From Corynebacterium sphenisci DSM 44792 (lineage in GTDB: Bacteria; Actinomycetota; Actinomycetes; Mycobacteriales; Mycobacteriaceae): DNA of 64,000 bases. The notes beneath the pieces were generated by a model. It worked only from the letters and a program-made list of their open reading frames with translations, ran no database searches and was not told the DNA's origin. Both the position numbers and the translations under genes were made by a program. How positions within the stretch are numbered: position 1 is the stretch's first letter; every line of letters starts with the position of its first letter. The stretch is taken from positions 2,418,001-2,482,000 of the forward strand of contig NZ_CP009248.1 of NCBI RefSeq assembly GCF_001941505.1. Direction: 5' to 3'. Below, in pieces: positions 10,400-19,649 of the stretch.

Positions 10400-10415
10400 C
10401 GTGATATACCTCACA
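10400..10415. promoter_or_regulatory. GlxR (cAMP-CRP type) binding site
   Basis: The sequence CGTGATATACCTCACA matches the GlxR consensus TGTGANNTANNTCACA at every defined base except the first. It lies 124 bp before the chosen start of the Fe-S oxidoreductase gene. It rules out the GTG at 10401, inside the box, as that gene's start. Confidence 0.75.
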
Positions 10416-10538
10416 AGAGAACTAAACCGTGACCACCCATCACCAGCCCCACCCGCGCCGGCCCCACCACGGCACCGCGCCGGGGAGTGCGGGGAGGTTG
10501 CGGGGAGACCGTTTTTCCGCACCATCGTTAGGAACGTC

Positions 10539-13500
10539 ATGAGCGCGCTCCACCTCGCCAGCCCGGCATCCGGGGTAGCCGAGATGACCGGCTTCACCGT
10601 GACGCTGGGTACCATCGGCGCCCTCCTGTCGCTGCCCTGCTGGGGCATCTTCATCTACGGCTTCGTGCACATGGTCCGCACCATCATGCTGGGCCAGCCC
10701 ACCTACGGGCACACCGACCAGCTGCCGCGCCGGGTGTGGACCACGATCGTCGAGGTCGTCGGGCACACCAAGATGTTCAAGAAGCCGGGCATCGCGATCG
10801 CCCACTGGTTCGTCATGGTGGGCTTCCTGCTGGGCTCGCTGGTCTGGTTCGAGGCCTACATCCAGTCGATCTGGCCCGCCGGCGGCTGGCCGATCCTGAG
10901 GGACCTCACCCTCTGGCACTTCGTCGACGAGATCCTCGGCCTGGGCACCACCCTGGGCATCCTGAGCCTCATCATCGTGCGCCAGACCAAGCGCGGCAAG
11001 GAGCGGCTGAGCCGCTTCTACGGCTCCGACGCCAAGGCCGCCTACTTCGTCGAGGGCGTGGTCCTGCTCGAGGGCCTGGGCATGATGATGGTCAAGGCCG
11101 CCAAGCTCGCCACCTACGGCGACGACCACCACGAGCACGTCTGGAACTGGGCGAACTTCGTCACCGGCGGCATCGCCCAGCTGCTGCCGGCCAGCGCGGC
11201 CATGGTCTCCGTCTTCGCCTTCATCAAGCTGATGAGCGGCATGGTCTGGCTTTTCGTGGTCGGCCGCAACCTCACCTGGGGCGTGGCCTGGCACCGCTTC
11301 CTCGCCTTCGCGAACATCTTCCTCAAGCGCAACGCCGACGGCTACAACGCCCTCGGCGCCGCCAAGCCGCTCACCGCCAAGGGCGAGGTCCTCAACCTCG
11401 AGGAGGCCATGGAGAGCGAGGACGAGGACCTCTCCATGGGCACCGGCGCGGTCACCGACCACACCTGGAAGGCCCTGCTGGACTTCACCTCCTGCACCGA
11501 ATGCGGCCGCTGCCAGGAGCAGTGCCCGGCCTGGAACACCACCAAGCCGCTCTCCCCGAAGCTCCTGGTCAACCGGCTGCGCGATCACGCCTACGCCTCC
11601 GCGCCCTACCTGCTGGCGCAGCAGAAGGCCGGCGCGGACGCCGCCGAGGCCGAGGGCGGCGGCGAGGACGCCGGGGCCGCGCTGCTCGGGCTGCCCCTGG
11701 TCGGCGACGGCGACGCCGGGGTGATCGACCAGGACGTGCTGTGGTCCTGCACCAACTGCGGCGCCTGCGTGGAGCAGTGCCCGGTGGACATCGAGCACAT
11801 CGACCACATCATCGACATGCGCCGCTACCAGGTGCTCGTCGAATCCGACTTCCCCACCGAGCTCGCCGGGCTGTTCAAGAACCTGGAGACCAAGGGCAAC
11901 CCCTGGGGCCAGAACGCCTCCACCCGCGCCGACTGGATCAACGAGGTCCGCAAGGACGGCGTCGTGGTCCCGGTGTGGGGCGAGGACGTGGACAGCTTCG
12001 ACGACACCGAGTACCTGTTCTGGGTCGGCTGCGCCGGCGCCTACGACGACAACGCGAAGAAGACCACCAAGGCCGTCGCGGAGATGCTCTACACCGCGGG
12101 CGTGAAGTTCACCGTGCTCTCCCAGGCGGAGGGCTGCACCGGCGACTCCGCCCGCCGCGCCGGCAACGAGTTCCTCTTCCAGATGATGGCGGAGCAGAAC
12201 ATCGAGCAGCTCGGCGAGGTCTTCGAGGGCGTGCCCCCGAAGCAGCGCAAGATCGTGGTCACCTGCGCGCACTGCTTCAACACCTTCAAGAACGAGTACC
12301 CCGAGCTCGGCGGCAACTACCGGGTGCTGCACCACACCCAGCTACTCAACCAGCTGGTCCGGGAGAACCGGCTGCAGCCGGTGGCCTCCGGCCAGGGCCG
12401 CCAGGTCACCTACCACGACCCCTGCTTCCTGGGCCGGCACAACAAGGTCTTCGAGGCGCCCCGCGAGCTGATCGGCGCCTCCGGCGCGAACCTCGTGGAG
12501 ATGAAGCGCAACCGCAACACCGGCTTCTGCTGCGGTGCCGGCGGTGCCCGCATGTGGATGGAGGAGACCATCGGCGAGCGCATCAACGTCAACCGCACCG
12601 AGGAGGCCATCGGCACCGGCGCGGAGCAGATCGCCATCGGCTGCCCCTTCTGCAAGACGATGATGAACGACGGCGTAAACAACCTCATCGAGGACGGGCC
12701 CAAACCCGAGGTCGTCGACATCGCCCAGATGATCCGCGACTCGGTGCTCGTCGACGGCAAGCTGCCGGAGCCGATGGAGCCGACCTGGATGGCCGAGCCC
12801 GAGCGCGGCTGGGTCGAGCCGGAGGAGCCCGAGGAGGAGCCCGAGGAGGAGCCGGAGGCCGTCGAGGAGGCCAAGCCCACCGCGGTCGCCGCCCCGGCGC
12901 CCAGCGGCGCCAAGGGCGCCCCGGCCCCCGGCGGCGCCAAGGGTGCCCCCGCCCCCGGCGGGGCCAAGGGTGCCCCCGCCCCCGGCGGGGCCAAGGGTGC
13001 CCCCGCCCCCGGCGGGGCCAAGGGTGCCCCCGCCCCCGGCGGGGCCAAGGGTGCCCCCGCCCCCGGCGGGGCCAAGGGTGCCCCCGCCCCCGGCGGGGCC
13101 AAGGGTGCCCCCGCCCCCGGCGGTGCGAAGAAGGGCGCCCCCGCGCCCGGTGGAGCCAAGGCCGGCGCCCCCGCCCCCGGTGGAGCCAAGGCCGGCGCCC
13201 CCGCCCCCGGTGGCGCCAAGGCCGGCGCCCCCGCCCCCGGTGGCGCCAAGGCCGGCGCCCCCGCCCCCGGTGGCGCCAAGGCCGGCGCCCCCGTCCCCGG
13301 TGGCGCGAAGGCCGGTGCCCCGGTCCCGGGCGGCGCCAAGAAGGGCGCCCCCGCGCCCGGCGGAGCCAAGGCCGGCGCCCCCGTTCCGAGCGGCGCCAAG
13401 AAGGGCGCCCCCGCGCCCGGCGGTGCCAAGGCCGGCGCCCCCGTTCCGGGCGGCGCCAAGCCCGGCGCCCCGGTGCCGGGTGGCGCGCCCAAGGGCGCCC

Positions 13501-14300
13501 CGGTGCCCGGTGGCGCACGCAAGGGTGCCCCGGTGCCCGGTGGCGCAAAGGCCGCGGCGGACACCGCTGCGGATGCGCCCCAGGCCGAGGACTCCGGCGC
13601 CGTCGAGGCCGCCGCACCGCAGAAGGTCGGCGGCGCCCCGGTGCCGGGTGGCGCCCGCCGCGGCGCCCCGGTGCCGGGTGGCGCCCGCACGGCCGCGCCC
13701 GCGCAGCCGGCGCAGGAGGCCCCGGCGGAGCAGCCGGAGCCGGAGGTCGAGGAGACCGTCGCCGAGGCCGCCCCCGAGCAGCCCGAGGTGCAGAAGACCG
13801 CCGGCGGCGTGCCGGTGCCCGGCGGCGCGCGCCGCGGCGCCCCGGTGCCGGGCGGCGCCCGCAAGGCCGCCGCGGCGCCCGCCGCGGCCCCGGAGCCCGA
13901 GCCGGAGACCCCGGCCGAGCCCGAGGCCCCGGCCGAACCCGCCCAGCCGGAGCCCGAGGCCGCCGAAGTCGCGGAGGAGGCCCCGGCCGAGCAGGCGACC
14001 ACCGCGACCGGGGTGCCCCTGCCCGGCGGCACCCGGCGTGGTGCGCCGATCCCGGGTGGCGCCCGCACGGCCGCCCCGGCCGCGCGGCCCGCACCCGAGC
14101 CGGAGCCGTCTGCCGAGGCCGAGGCCGAGGACCAGCCGGAGCCCGAGGCGCCCGCCGAGGTCGAGGCCGAGGCCCCCGGCGAGGCTGAGGCCGCCGAGGC
14201 CGCGCCGGAGCAGGCCCCGGCCACCCCGGCCGATGATGCGCCGCGGCACCGCGGGGTGCCCATCCCGGGCCACGCCCGCCGCACCGCCGAGGGTCGCTGA
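10539..14300 (+). CDS. Membrane Fe-S oxidoreductase (CCG/HdrD-like) with long repetitive tail
   Basis: A 1253-residue protein. The N-terminal third has about six membrane spans with several His residues, as in NarI/HdrE-like haem b domains. Two ferredoxin-type clusters follow, CTECGRCQEQCP at about residue 319 and CTNCGACVEQCP at about 404. Two CCG domains come next (cysteines in EGCTGDS, TCAHCFN, HDPCFLGRH near 629, GFCCGAGGARMW near 664, IGCPFCKTM). Homologues (Rv0338c type) are about 880 residues; here an acidic stretch and roughly 500 residues of GAPAPGGAK-like repeats are added. ATG 10539 has an AGGA site 5 nt upstream; ATG 10584 is an alternative. It probably passes electrons between quinone and an unknown partner. 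It is followed by alaT, as in C. glutamicum and M. tuberculosis. Confidence 0.88.
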   Translation: MSALHLASPASGVAEMTGFTVTLGTIGALLSLPCWGIFIYGFVHMVRTIMLGQPTYGHTDQLPRRVWTTIVEVVGHTKMFKKPGIAIAHWFVMVGFLLGSLVWFEAYIQSIWPAGGWPILRDLTLWHFVDEILGLGTTLGILSLIIVRQTKRGKERLSRFYGSDAKAAYFVEGVVLLEGLGMMMVKAAKLATYGDDHHEHVWNWANFVTGGIAQLLPASAAMVSVFAFIKLMSGMVWLFVVGRNLTWGVAWHRFLAFANIFLKRNADGYNALGAAKPLTAKGEVLNLEEAMESEDEDLSMGTGAVTDHTWKALLDFTSCTECGRCQEQCPAWNTTKPLSPKLLVNRLRDHAYASAPYLLAQQKAGADAAEAEGGGEDAGAALLGLPLVGDGDAGVIDQDVLWSCTNCGACVEQCPVDIEHIDHIIDMRRYQVLVESDFPTELAGLFKNLETKGNPWGQNASTRADWINEVRKDGVVVPVWGEDVDSFDDTEYLFWVGCAGAYDDNAKKTTKAVAEMLYTAGVKFTVLSQAEGCTGDSARRAGNEFLFQMMAEQNIEQLGEVFEGVPPKQRKIVVTCAHCFNTFKNEYPELGGNYRVLHHTQLLNQLVRENRLQPVASGQGRQVTYHDPCFLGRHNKVFEAPRELIGASGANLVEMKRNRNTGFCCGAGGARMWMEETIGERINVNRTEEAIGTGAEQIAIGCPFCKTMMNDGVNNLIEDGPKPEVVDIAQMIRDSVLVDGKLPEPMEPTWMAEPERGWVEPEEPEEEPEEEPEAVEEAKPTAVAAPAPSGAKGAPAPGGAKGAPAPGGAKGAPAPGGAKGAPAPGGAKGAPAPGGAKGAPAPGGAKGAPAPGGAKGAPAPGGAKKGAPAPGGAKAGAPAPGGAKAGAPAPGGAKAGAPAPGGAKAGAPAPGGAKAGAPVPGGAKAGAPVPGGAKKGAPAPGGAKAGAPVPSGAKKGAPAPGGAKAGAPVPGGAKPGAPVPGGAPKGAPVPGGARKGAPVPGGAKAAADTAADAPQAEDSGAVEAAAPQKVGGAPVPGGARRGAPVPGGARTAAPAQPAQEAPAEQPEPEVEETVAEAAPEQPEVQKTAGGVPVPGGARRGAPVPGGARKAAAAPAAAPEPEPETPAEPEAPAEPAQPEPEAAEVAEEAPAEQATTATGVPLPGGTRRGAPIPGGARTAAPAARPAPEPEPSAEAEAEDQPEPEAPAEVEAEAPGEAEAAEAAPEQAPATPADDAPRHRGVPIPGHARRTAEGR
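12898..13548 (+). repeat. Tandem 27/30-bp coding repeats (GAPAPGGAK units)
   Basis: More than twenty units of the pattern G-A-P-(A/V)-P-G-G-A-(K/R). Six copies of one 27-bp unit from 12942 to 13103 are identical at the DNA level, followed by 30-bp units with an extra Ala or Lys. Further isolated GVPVPGGARRGAPVPGGAR pairs recur downstream to about 14280. DNA identity suggests recent expansion by slippage or recombination. Confidence 0.95.
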
Positions 14301-14311
14301 CCCGGGGCACC

Positions 14312-14354
14312 CGCCGCGGCCGGGAGGGGATTCCCCTCCCGGCCGCGGCGTTTC
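14312..14354 (+). terminator. Hairpin terminator after the Fe-S oxidoreductase
   Basis: An uninterrupted 18-bp GC stem (14312-14329 with 14333-14350), a 3-nt ATT loop, then a short GTTT tract. It lies 11 nt after the stop codon. Confidence 0.8.
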
Positions 14355-14442
14355 CGCGCCCGGCGCCGCCACCGGATCCGGCACCGCCGCCGGATCGGGG
14401 CGCGCGGTTCCCCCGGCGGGGCGGGAATGGCATGCTGGACGG

Positions 14443-15912
14443 GTGAGTGAAAACACCCCGAACCCGAGTAAGCCGGAGCATCCGGACCGCCCCGACCAGG
14501 CCCCCGCGGCCCCGGCCGCCGGCGCCGCCGCCCCGGAGGAGGGTTCGGGCACGGCCGCCACGGCCGACGCCCAGGAGGTCAAGGCCCGGGCGCTGCAGGC
14601 CAGCGCCGAGCTGATGCGCGCCGCCCGCGCCGAGCAGGCCCGGGCGGCCAAGGGGGCGCTGCGCGCCGGGGCGACCCATCCGCGCCGCCGCCCGCTGACC
14701 CCGCTGGACCAGTCGGAGAAGCTGCGCAACGTGCTCTACGACATCCGCGGCCCGGTGGCCACCCTCGCCGAGCAGATGGAGGCCGACGGCCACCGGATCC
14801 TGATGCTCAACACCGGCAACCCGGCGAAGTTCGGCTTCGACGCCCCGGACACCATCGTCCAGGACATGGTGCGCGCGCTGCCCCACGCCCAGGGCTACTC
14901 CTCCTCCAAGGGCATCTACCCCGCCCGGCGCGCCGTGGTCACCCGCTACGAGATGGTGCCCGGCTTCCCCCGCTTCGACGTCGAGGACGTGTGGCTGGGC
15001 AACGGGGTCAGCGAGCTGATCTCGATCGTCACCCAGGCGCTGCTCAACGAGGGCGACGAGGTGCTCATCCCCACCCCGGACTACCCGCTGTGGACCGCGG
15101 CGACCACCCTGGCCGGCGGCCGGCCGGTGCACTACATGTGCGATGAGGACGCCGGCTGGGAGCCGGACCTGGAGGACATCCGGGCCAAGGTCACCGACCG
15201 CACCAAGGCGATCGTGGTGATCAACCCGAACAACCCCACCGGCGCGGTGTACTCCCGGGAGCTGCTGGAGGGCCTGGCGGACATCGCCCGGGAGCATTCC
15301 CTGCTGCTGCTCGCCGACGAGATCTACGACCGGATCCTCTACGACGACGCCGAGCACATCTCCCTGGCCACCCTGGCCCCGGATCTGCTGTGCATCACCT
15401 TCAACGGGCTGTCCAAGACCTACCGGGTGGCCGGCTACCGGGCCGGCTGGATGGTGCTCACCGGGCCGAAGCGGCATGCCGAGGGCTTCATCGAGGGCAT
15501 CAACCTGCTGGCCTCCACCCGGCTGTGCCCGAACGTGCCCGCCCAGCACGGCATCCAGGTCGCCCTCGGCGGCTACCAGTCCATCGAGGACCTGATCCTG
15601 CCCGGCGGCCGGCTGCTGGAGCAGCGCGACGTCACCTGGCGCAAGCTCAACGAGATCCCCGGGGTCAGCTGCGTCAAGCCGATGGGCGCGATGTACGCCT
15701 TCCCGCGGCTGGATCCCGAGGTGCACGAGATCCACGATGACGAGAAGCTGATGCTGGACATCCTCCGCGAGGAGAAGATCCTGATGGTCGGCGGCACCGG
15801 GTTCAACTACCCCACCCCGGACCATTTCCGGATCGTCACCCTGCCCTGGGCCGCGGAACTGGCCGAGGCGATCGAGCGGCTGGGCAACTTCCTGGCGAGT
15901 TACAAGCAGTAG
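14443..15912 (+). CDS. alaT: AlaT-type alanine aminotransferase
   Basis: A 489-residue class I/II PLP aminotransferase; AlaT of C. glutamicum makes alanine from pyruvate with glutamate. The fold is complete: YSSSKGIYPARRAV, INPNNPTGAVYS, the aspartate in LADEIYDRILYDD, and the PLP lysine at about residue 325 in FNGLSKTYRVAGYRAGW. The first 60 or so residues are an Ala/Pro-rich extension absent from the roughly 437-residue C. glutamicum protein. GTG 14443 is chosen because a TGGCATGCT-like -10 lies 6-7 nt before it, suggesting a leaderless mRNA. The true start could be internal. It sits directly after the Fe-S oxidoreductase, a conserved pairing in Mycobacteriales. Confidence 0.88.
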   Translation: MSENTPNPSKPEHPDRPDQAPAAPAAGAAAPEEGSGTAATADAQEVKARALQASAELMRAARAEQARAAKGALRAGATHPRRRPLTPLDQSEKLRNVLYDIRGPVATLAEQMEADGHRILMLNTGNPAKFGFDAPDTIVQDMVRALPHAQGYSSSKGIYPARRAVVTRYEMVPGFPRFDVEDVWLGNGVSELISIVTQALLNEGDEVLIPTPDYPLWTAATTLAGGRPVHYMCDEDAGWEPDLEDIRAKVTDRTKAIVVINPNNPTGAVYSRELLEGLADIAREHSLLLLADEIYDRILYDDAEHISLATLAPDLLCITFNGLSKTYRVAGYRAGWMVLTGPKRHAEGFIEGINLLASTRLCPNVPAQHGIQVALGGYQSIEDLILPGGRLLEQRDVTWRKLNEIPGVSCVKPMGAMYAFPRLDPEVHEIHDDEKLMLDILREEKILMVGGTGFNYPTPDHFRIVTLPWAAELAEAIERLGNFLASYKQ

Positions 15913-15932
15913 CCCCGCCGGGGGCGGGGTTT
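15913..15932 (+). terminator. Short hairpin after alaT
   Basis: CCCCGCC, GGG loop, GGCGGGG, then TTT, directly after the alaT stop. A small intrinsic terminator is plausible, but read-through into the next gene (start 15986) is possible. Confidence 0.45.
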
Positions 15933-15985
15933 CCACCGGCCCGGCGGCGCGACGCCGCCCGGCCCCGATGAGGGAGGGCACTGCG

Positions 15986-17359
15986 ATGGGCAGGCATTCT
16001 CATGGCGGCGCCGCCCCGGCGCCCGCCCCGGCGGCGGACCCCGCGGGCCCGCCGCGGCGGGTGCGCGCCTGGCGGCGGGCGCTGCTGGTGGCGCTGGCGC
16101 TGGCGGCGGCGGCGACCGTCGCCGGGCTGGTGCTGCTCTGGCCGCGCGGGGCGGCCCCGCCGGCGGAGCCCGGGTTCACCGGCTCCCAGAACATCTCCGC
16201 CGAGGCCGTCGCCGGCCGGGTGCTGCGCGTCGACCGCGGCCCCTGCGGCTCCCCGGACTCCGGGGCGGTCTTCGACGGGGACCCGGCGCCGGCGGCCGCG
16301 CCCGGCTTCCGCGCCGACCCGCGCCCGATGGCCCCGCCGCCCGGGGCCACCCCCGCCCCCGGGGTGGACCCGGTGCCCGCCCCGCCGGCGCCGGGGCAGG
16401 GCCTCGCCCCGCCGGAATGCGATGCGGCGGTGGTGGCGCTCACCGCCGGCCCGGACGCCGGCCGGCGCACGCTGCTGGAGACCTCCGGGCGGGCCGGGGA
16501 CCCGGACCTGGCCGCCGGGGACGAGATCGTGCTGGCCCTCCAGCCCGGCCCGGGCGGCAACCGGTACGGCTTCCTGGACATCGCCCGCGGCCCGGCGATG
16601 TGGGCCTGGCTGGCCGCCACCGCGGCGGGCATCGTCCTGGTCGGCGCCTGGCGGGGGGTGCGCGCCGTGCTCGGCCTGGGCCTGACCCTGGCCGTGGTGG
16701 GGCTGTTCCTGGTGCCCGCGCTGCTGCGCGGCGGGCCCCCGGTGGCCCTGGCCACGGTCACCGGGGCGGCGGCGATGATCCCGGTGATGCTGCTGGTGCA
16801 CGGGGTGAACTGGAAGACCGGGGCCGCCCTCGGCGGCACCCTGTTCTCGCTCAGCGCCGCCGCGGGCCTGGCGCACGCCGCCATCGCCACCGCCGACGTG
16901 CGCGGCCTGGCCGATGACTCGAACCTGCTGATCCAGCTGTACCTGCCCACGGTGAGCGTCACCGGGCTGCTGCTGGCCGGGTTCATCGTCGGCGCCCTCG
17001 GCGCCCTCAACGACGCCACCATCGCCCAGGCCTCCACGGTCACCGAGCTCGCCGAGGCGAACCCGGCGGCCGGGCCGTGGCGGCTCTTCGCCGCGGCGAT
17101 GCGGGTGGGCCGGGACCACATCGCCTCCATGGTGTACACCCTGCTGCTGGCCTACGTCGGCGCCTCGCTGCCGATGACCCTGCTGCTGTCGGTGGCGGAC
17201 CGGCCGCTGACCCAGGTGCTCACCTCCGACCTGGTCGCCACCGAGCTGCTGCGCTCCGTGGTCGGCGCCCTGGCGCTGACCCTGGCGGTGCCGGTGACCA
17301 CCGCGATCGCCGCGCTCACGGCGCATGGCCGCCCGGGGGCTAGCGCCCCAGCCCGGTGA
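15986..17359 (+). CDS. YibE/F-family membrane protein
   Basis: A 457-residue integral membrane protein. A signal-anchor helix (ALLVALALAAAATVAGLVLLW) follows a short cytoplasmic start. A soluble domain of about 130 residues follows, then about seven spans with the YibE/F-type segment GVNWKTGAALGGTLFSL and a conserved loop FIVGALGALNDATIAQASTV. The family's function is unsettled. ATG 15986 has GGGAGGG 8 nt upstream, so the longer frame from 15968 is not used. The last 20 nt overlap the convergent ugd. C. glutamicum also has a YibE/F gene just after alaT, as I recall. Confidence 0.85.
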   Translation: MGRHSHGGAAPAPAPAADPAGPPRRVRAWRRALLVALALAAAATVAGLVLLWPRGAAPPAEPGFTGSQNISAEAVAGRVLRVDRGPCGSPDSGAVFDGDPAPAAAPGFRADPRPMAPPPGATPAPGVDPVPAPPAPGQGLAPPECDAAVVALTAGPDAGRRTLLETSGRAGDPDLAAGDEIVLALQPGPGGNRYGFLDIARGPAMWAWLAATAAGIVLVGAWRGVRAVLGLGLTLAVVGLFLVPALLRGGPPVALATVTGAAAMIPVMLLVHGVNWKTGAALGGTLFSLSAAAGLAHAAIATADVRGLADDSNLLIQLYLPTVSVTGLLLAGFIVGALGALNDATIAQASTVTELAEANPAAGPWRLFAAAMRVGRDHIASMVYTLLLAYVGASLPMTLLLSVADRPLTQVLTSDLVATELLRSVVGALALTLAVPVTTAIAALTAHGRPGASAPAR

Positions 17360-18659
17360 CCTCCCAGCCGGCGGCCCGCCAGGCCGGCGCATCCAGGCAG
17401 TTGCGGGCGTCGAGCACCCGGCGCTCGGCGACCAGGGCGCCGACCGCGGCCGGGTCCAGCTCCCGGAACACCCGCCATTCGGTGGCCACCACCACCAGCT
17501 CCGCGCCGGCGACCGCCTCCCCGACGCTGTCCCGGTAGTCCAGGGTGGGGAACACCCGGCGGGCGTTGCCCATCGCCTCCGGGTCATGCACCCGCACCTC
17601 GGCACCGGCCAGGGCGAGCTGGCCGGCGATGGACAGCGCCGGGGAGTCGCGCACGTCATCGGAATCCGGTTTGAAGGCCGCGCCGAGCACCGCCACCCGC
17701 CGGCCCAGGGCCAGCCCCCCGAAGGCGGCCTTGACCATGCCGACGACCTTCTCCCGGCGGCGGATGTTGATCGCGTCGACCTCCCGCAGCAGCGCCAGCG
17801 CCTGGTCCGCGCCGAGCTCCCCGGCGCGGTGCATGAACGCCCGGATGTCCTTGGGCAGGCAGCCGCCGCCGAAGCCCAGCCCGGCGTGCAGGTAGCGCGC
17901 CCCGATCCGGGGGTCGTGGCCCAGCGCCCGGGAGAGCTCCACCACATCGGCCCCGGCGGCCTCGCAGACCTCGGCGACGGCGTTGATGAAGCTGACCTTG
18001 GTGGCCAGGAAGGCGTTCGCGGCGACCTTCACCAGCTCCGCGGTGGGCAGGTCCAGCACCAGCAGCGGGATGCCCGCCGCCAGCAGCGGGGCGTAGCACT
18101 CCCGGGCGGCGGCCTCCGCGGCGCCGCCGCGGTCCGGGTCCACGCCGAGCACCAGCCGGTCCGGGCGCAGCGTGTCCGCCACCGCCCGGCCCTCCCGGAG
18201 GAACTCCGGGTTCCAGCCCACCTCCACGGTCGCGCCGGCCGCGGCGAGCGCGTCGGCGCGGTCCTGCAGCCGGGCGGCGGTGCCCACCGGCACCGTGGAC
18301 TTGCCGAGCAGCACATGCTCCCCGCGCAGCCGGGGCACCAGCTCCTCCACCACCGCGTCGACGTGGCGCACGTCCGCGGCATGGGAGCCCTTCACCTGGG
18401 GGGTGCCCACGGCGATGAAGTGCAGCCGGGCGAATTCGGCGGCCTCGGCGGGGTCGGTGCTGAAGCGCAGCCGCCCGGAGGCGACGTGCCGGCGCAGCAG
18501 CTCCGGCAGCCCCGGCTCGTGGAAGGGGGCCTCGCCCCCGGCCAGGGCGGCCACCCGGGCGGGGTCGACGTCGACGCCGAGCACCTCGTGCCCGGCCTCC
18601 GCCATCCCCGCCGCATGCGTCGCCCCCAGGTACCCGGTCCCGATCACGCTCATCCGCAT
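17340..18659 (-). CDS. ugd: UDP-glucose 6-dehydrogenase
   Basis: A 439-residue NAD-dependent enzyme that oxidises UDP-glucose to UDP-glucuronate for envelope polysaccharides. It shows the N-terminal Rossmann motif VIGTGYLGATHAAGMAEAGH, the TPQ-containing loop (FIAVGTPQVKGS), the STVPVGTAA and NPEFLREG motifs and the catalytic cysteine in GFGGGCLPKDIRAF. The C-terminal UDP-binding domain begins at VAVLGAAFKPDSDDVRDSPAL. A CATAAT -10-like box (minus strand, 18672-18667) ends 7 nt before the ATG at 18659, which suggests a leaderless transcript. Length and motifs are complete. Gene order between the YibE/F gene and dcd fits Corynebacterium. Confidence 0.94.
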   Translation of the reverse strand: MRMSVIGTGYLGATHAAGMAEAGHEVLGVDVDPARVAALAGGEAPFHEPGLPELLRRHVASGRLRFSTDPAEAAEFARLHFIAVGTPQVKGSHAADVRHVDAVVEELVPRLRGEHVLLGKSTVPVGTAARLQDRADALAAAGATVEVGWNPEFLREGRAVADTLRPDRLVLGVDPDRGGAAEAAARECYAPLLAAGIPLLVLDLPTAELVKVAANAFLATKVSFINAVAEVCEAAGADVVELSRALGHDPRIGARYLHAGLGFGGGCLPKDIRAFMHRAGELGADQALALLREVDAINIRRREKVVGMVKAAFGGLALGRRVAVLGAAFKPDSDDVRDSPALSIAGQLALAGAEVRVHDPEAMGNARRVFPTLDYRDSVGEAVAGAELVVVATEWRVFRELDPAAVGALVAERRVLDARNCLDAPAWRAAGWEVTGLGR

Positions 18660-18692
18660 GACCCGGATTATGGGGCCGCGGGCCCGCCCCCG

Positions 18693-19649
18693 CTACCCGA
18701 GGCCCGTCCCCGGGGCCGCGCCGTCCAGCCAGTCCCGGGCGATCCGGTCCGCCCCGGCCTTCTCCACCCCGGAGCTGCGCTGGTTCATCGCCACCAGATC
18801 CTCGGTGGTCAGCCGCGCGTTGACCCCGGCGAGCACCTCCCGGGCGGCCTCGTCCACCGCGGCGGCCCGGGCCACCGGGACCACGTTCTGCGGGGGGATC
18901 AGGCGCTCCGGGTCCGCCAGGGTGACCAGGTCCGCGGGCCGGCCGTCGGGGCCGGGGATGGGCGAGGTGGTGTAGATGTTCGCCAGGTCGATCGCCCCGT
19001 CGAGCAGGGCGCGCAGGGTCAGCGGGCCCCCGGAGTCGCCGTAGCCGACCAGTTCGACGCCCCCGGGGGCCACCCCGTAGACCCCGATCAGCCCGTCCGG
19101 GCCATAGGGCCGCTCCGCCAGCTCCGGGGGCGCGCCGATCCTCAGCGGCCCGGCGGCCTCCGCGGCGGCGGCGAGATCGGCGAGGCTGGTCAGGTCCAGC
19201 TCCTCGGCGGTGGCCCGGGTGACCCGGTAGGCGTCCTTGGACTCCGCCGGGGCGGCGTCCAGGGCGAGGAAGCCCCCGGGCAGCGCGGCGCGCAGGGCGG
19301 CGAGGATATCGGCCTCGTCGGCGCCGGCGGGCACCTCCCCGTAGTGGGCGAGCAGGTTGCCGGAGTACTCCGGGACCAGGTCGATGGCGCCCTCGGCGAG
19401 TGCCGCCAGGTACACCTCCCGGGAGCCGATCTGGGGGATGACGTGCACGTCCCGGCCGGAGTCGGCCAGGGCCAGCGCCCAGATCCGGGCGACGATCTCC
19501 GATTCCGGGAACATCGCCGAGCCGATCCGGATCTGCCCGGGTTTGCGGTTGGCCGGGTTCGCCGGGTCGATCAGGCAGCCGGCCAGCCCGGTGGCGGCGG
19601 CCAGGCCGGCGCCGGCGAGGAAGCCGCGGCGGGTGATGCGGGCGTTCAT
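18693..19649 (-). CDS. Glycine betaine/choline-type ABC substrate-binding lipoprotein
   Basis: A 318-residue exported lipoprotein. The start ITRRGFLAGAGLAA is a twin-arginine-like signal leading to a lipobox LAGC. The mature part is an OpuAC/ProX-type periplasmic binding fold (IRIGSAMFPESEIVARIWALAL, VPEYSGNLLAHYG, INTTSP-like NIYTTSPIPGPDG). This family binds betaine, choline, carnitine or similar quaternary amines; the exact ligand cannot be read here. Its ATG overlaps the upstream permease stop (ATGA). It is the last gene of the four-gene importer. Confidence 0.88.
   Translation of the reverse strand: MNARITRRGFLAGAGLAAATGLAGCLIDPANPANRKPGQIRIGSAMFPESEIVARIWALALADSGRDVHVIPQIGSREVYLAALAEGAIDLVPEYSGNLLAHYGEVPAGADEADILAALRAALPGGFLALDAAPAESKDAYRVTRATAEELDLTSLADLAAAAEAAGPLRIGAPPELAERPYGPDGLIGVYGVAPGGVELVGYGDSGGPLTLRALLDGAIDLANIYTTSPIPGPDGRPADLVTLADPERLIPPQNVVPVARAAAVDEAAREVLAGVNARLTTEDLVAMNQRSSGVEKAGADRIARDWLDGAAPGTGLG

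Noticed and set aside
10401..10538. A GTG start giving a 46-residue longer Fe-S oxidoreductase
   Set aside because: The codon lies inside the GlxR box and the extra residues are Pro/Arg-rich with no ribosome site.
12943..15912. A plus-strand frame joining repetitive Pro/Arg codons to the aminotransferase
   Set aside because: The first part is a shifted reading of the GAPAPGGAK repeats. AlaT proper starts at 14443, after a hairpin terminator.
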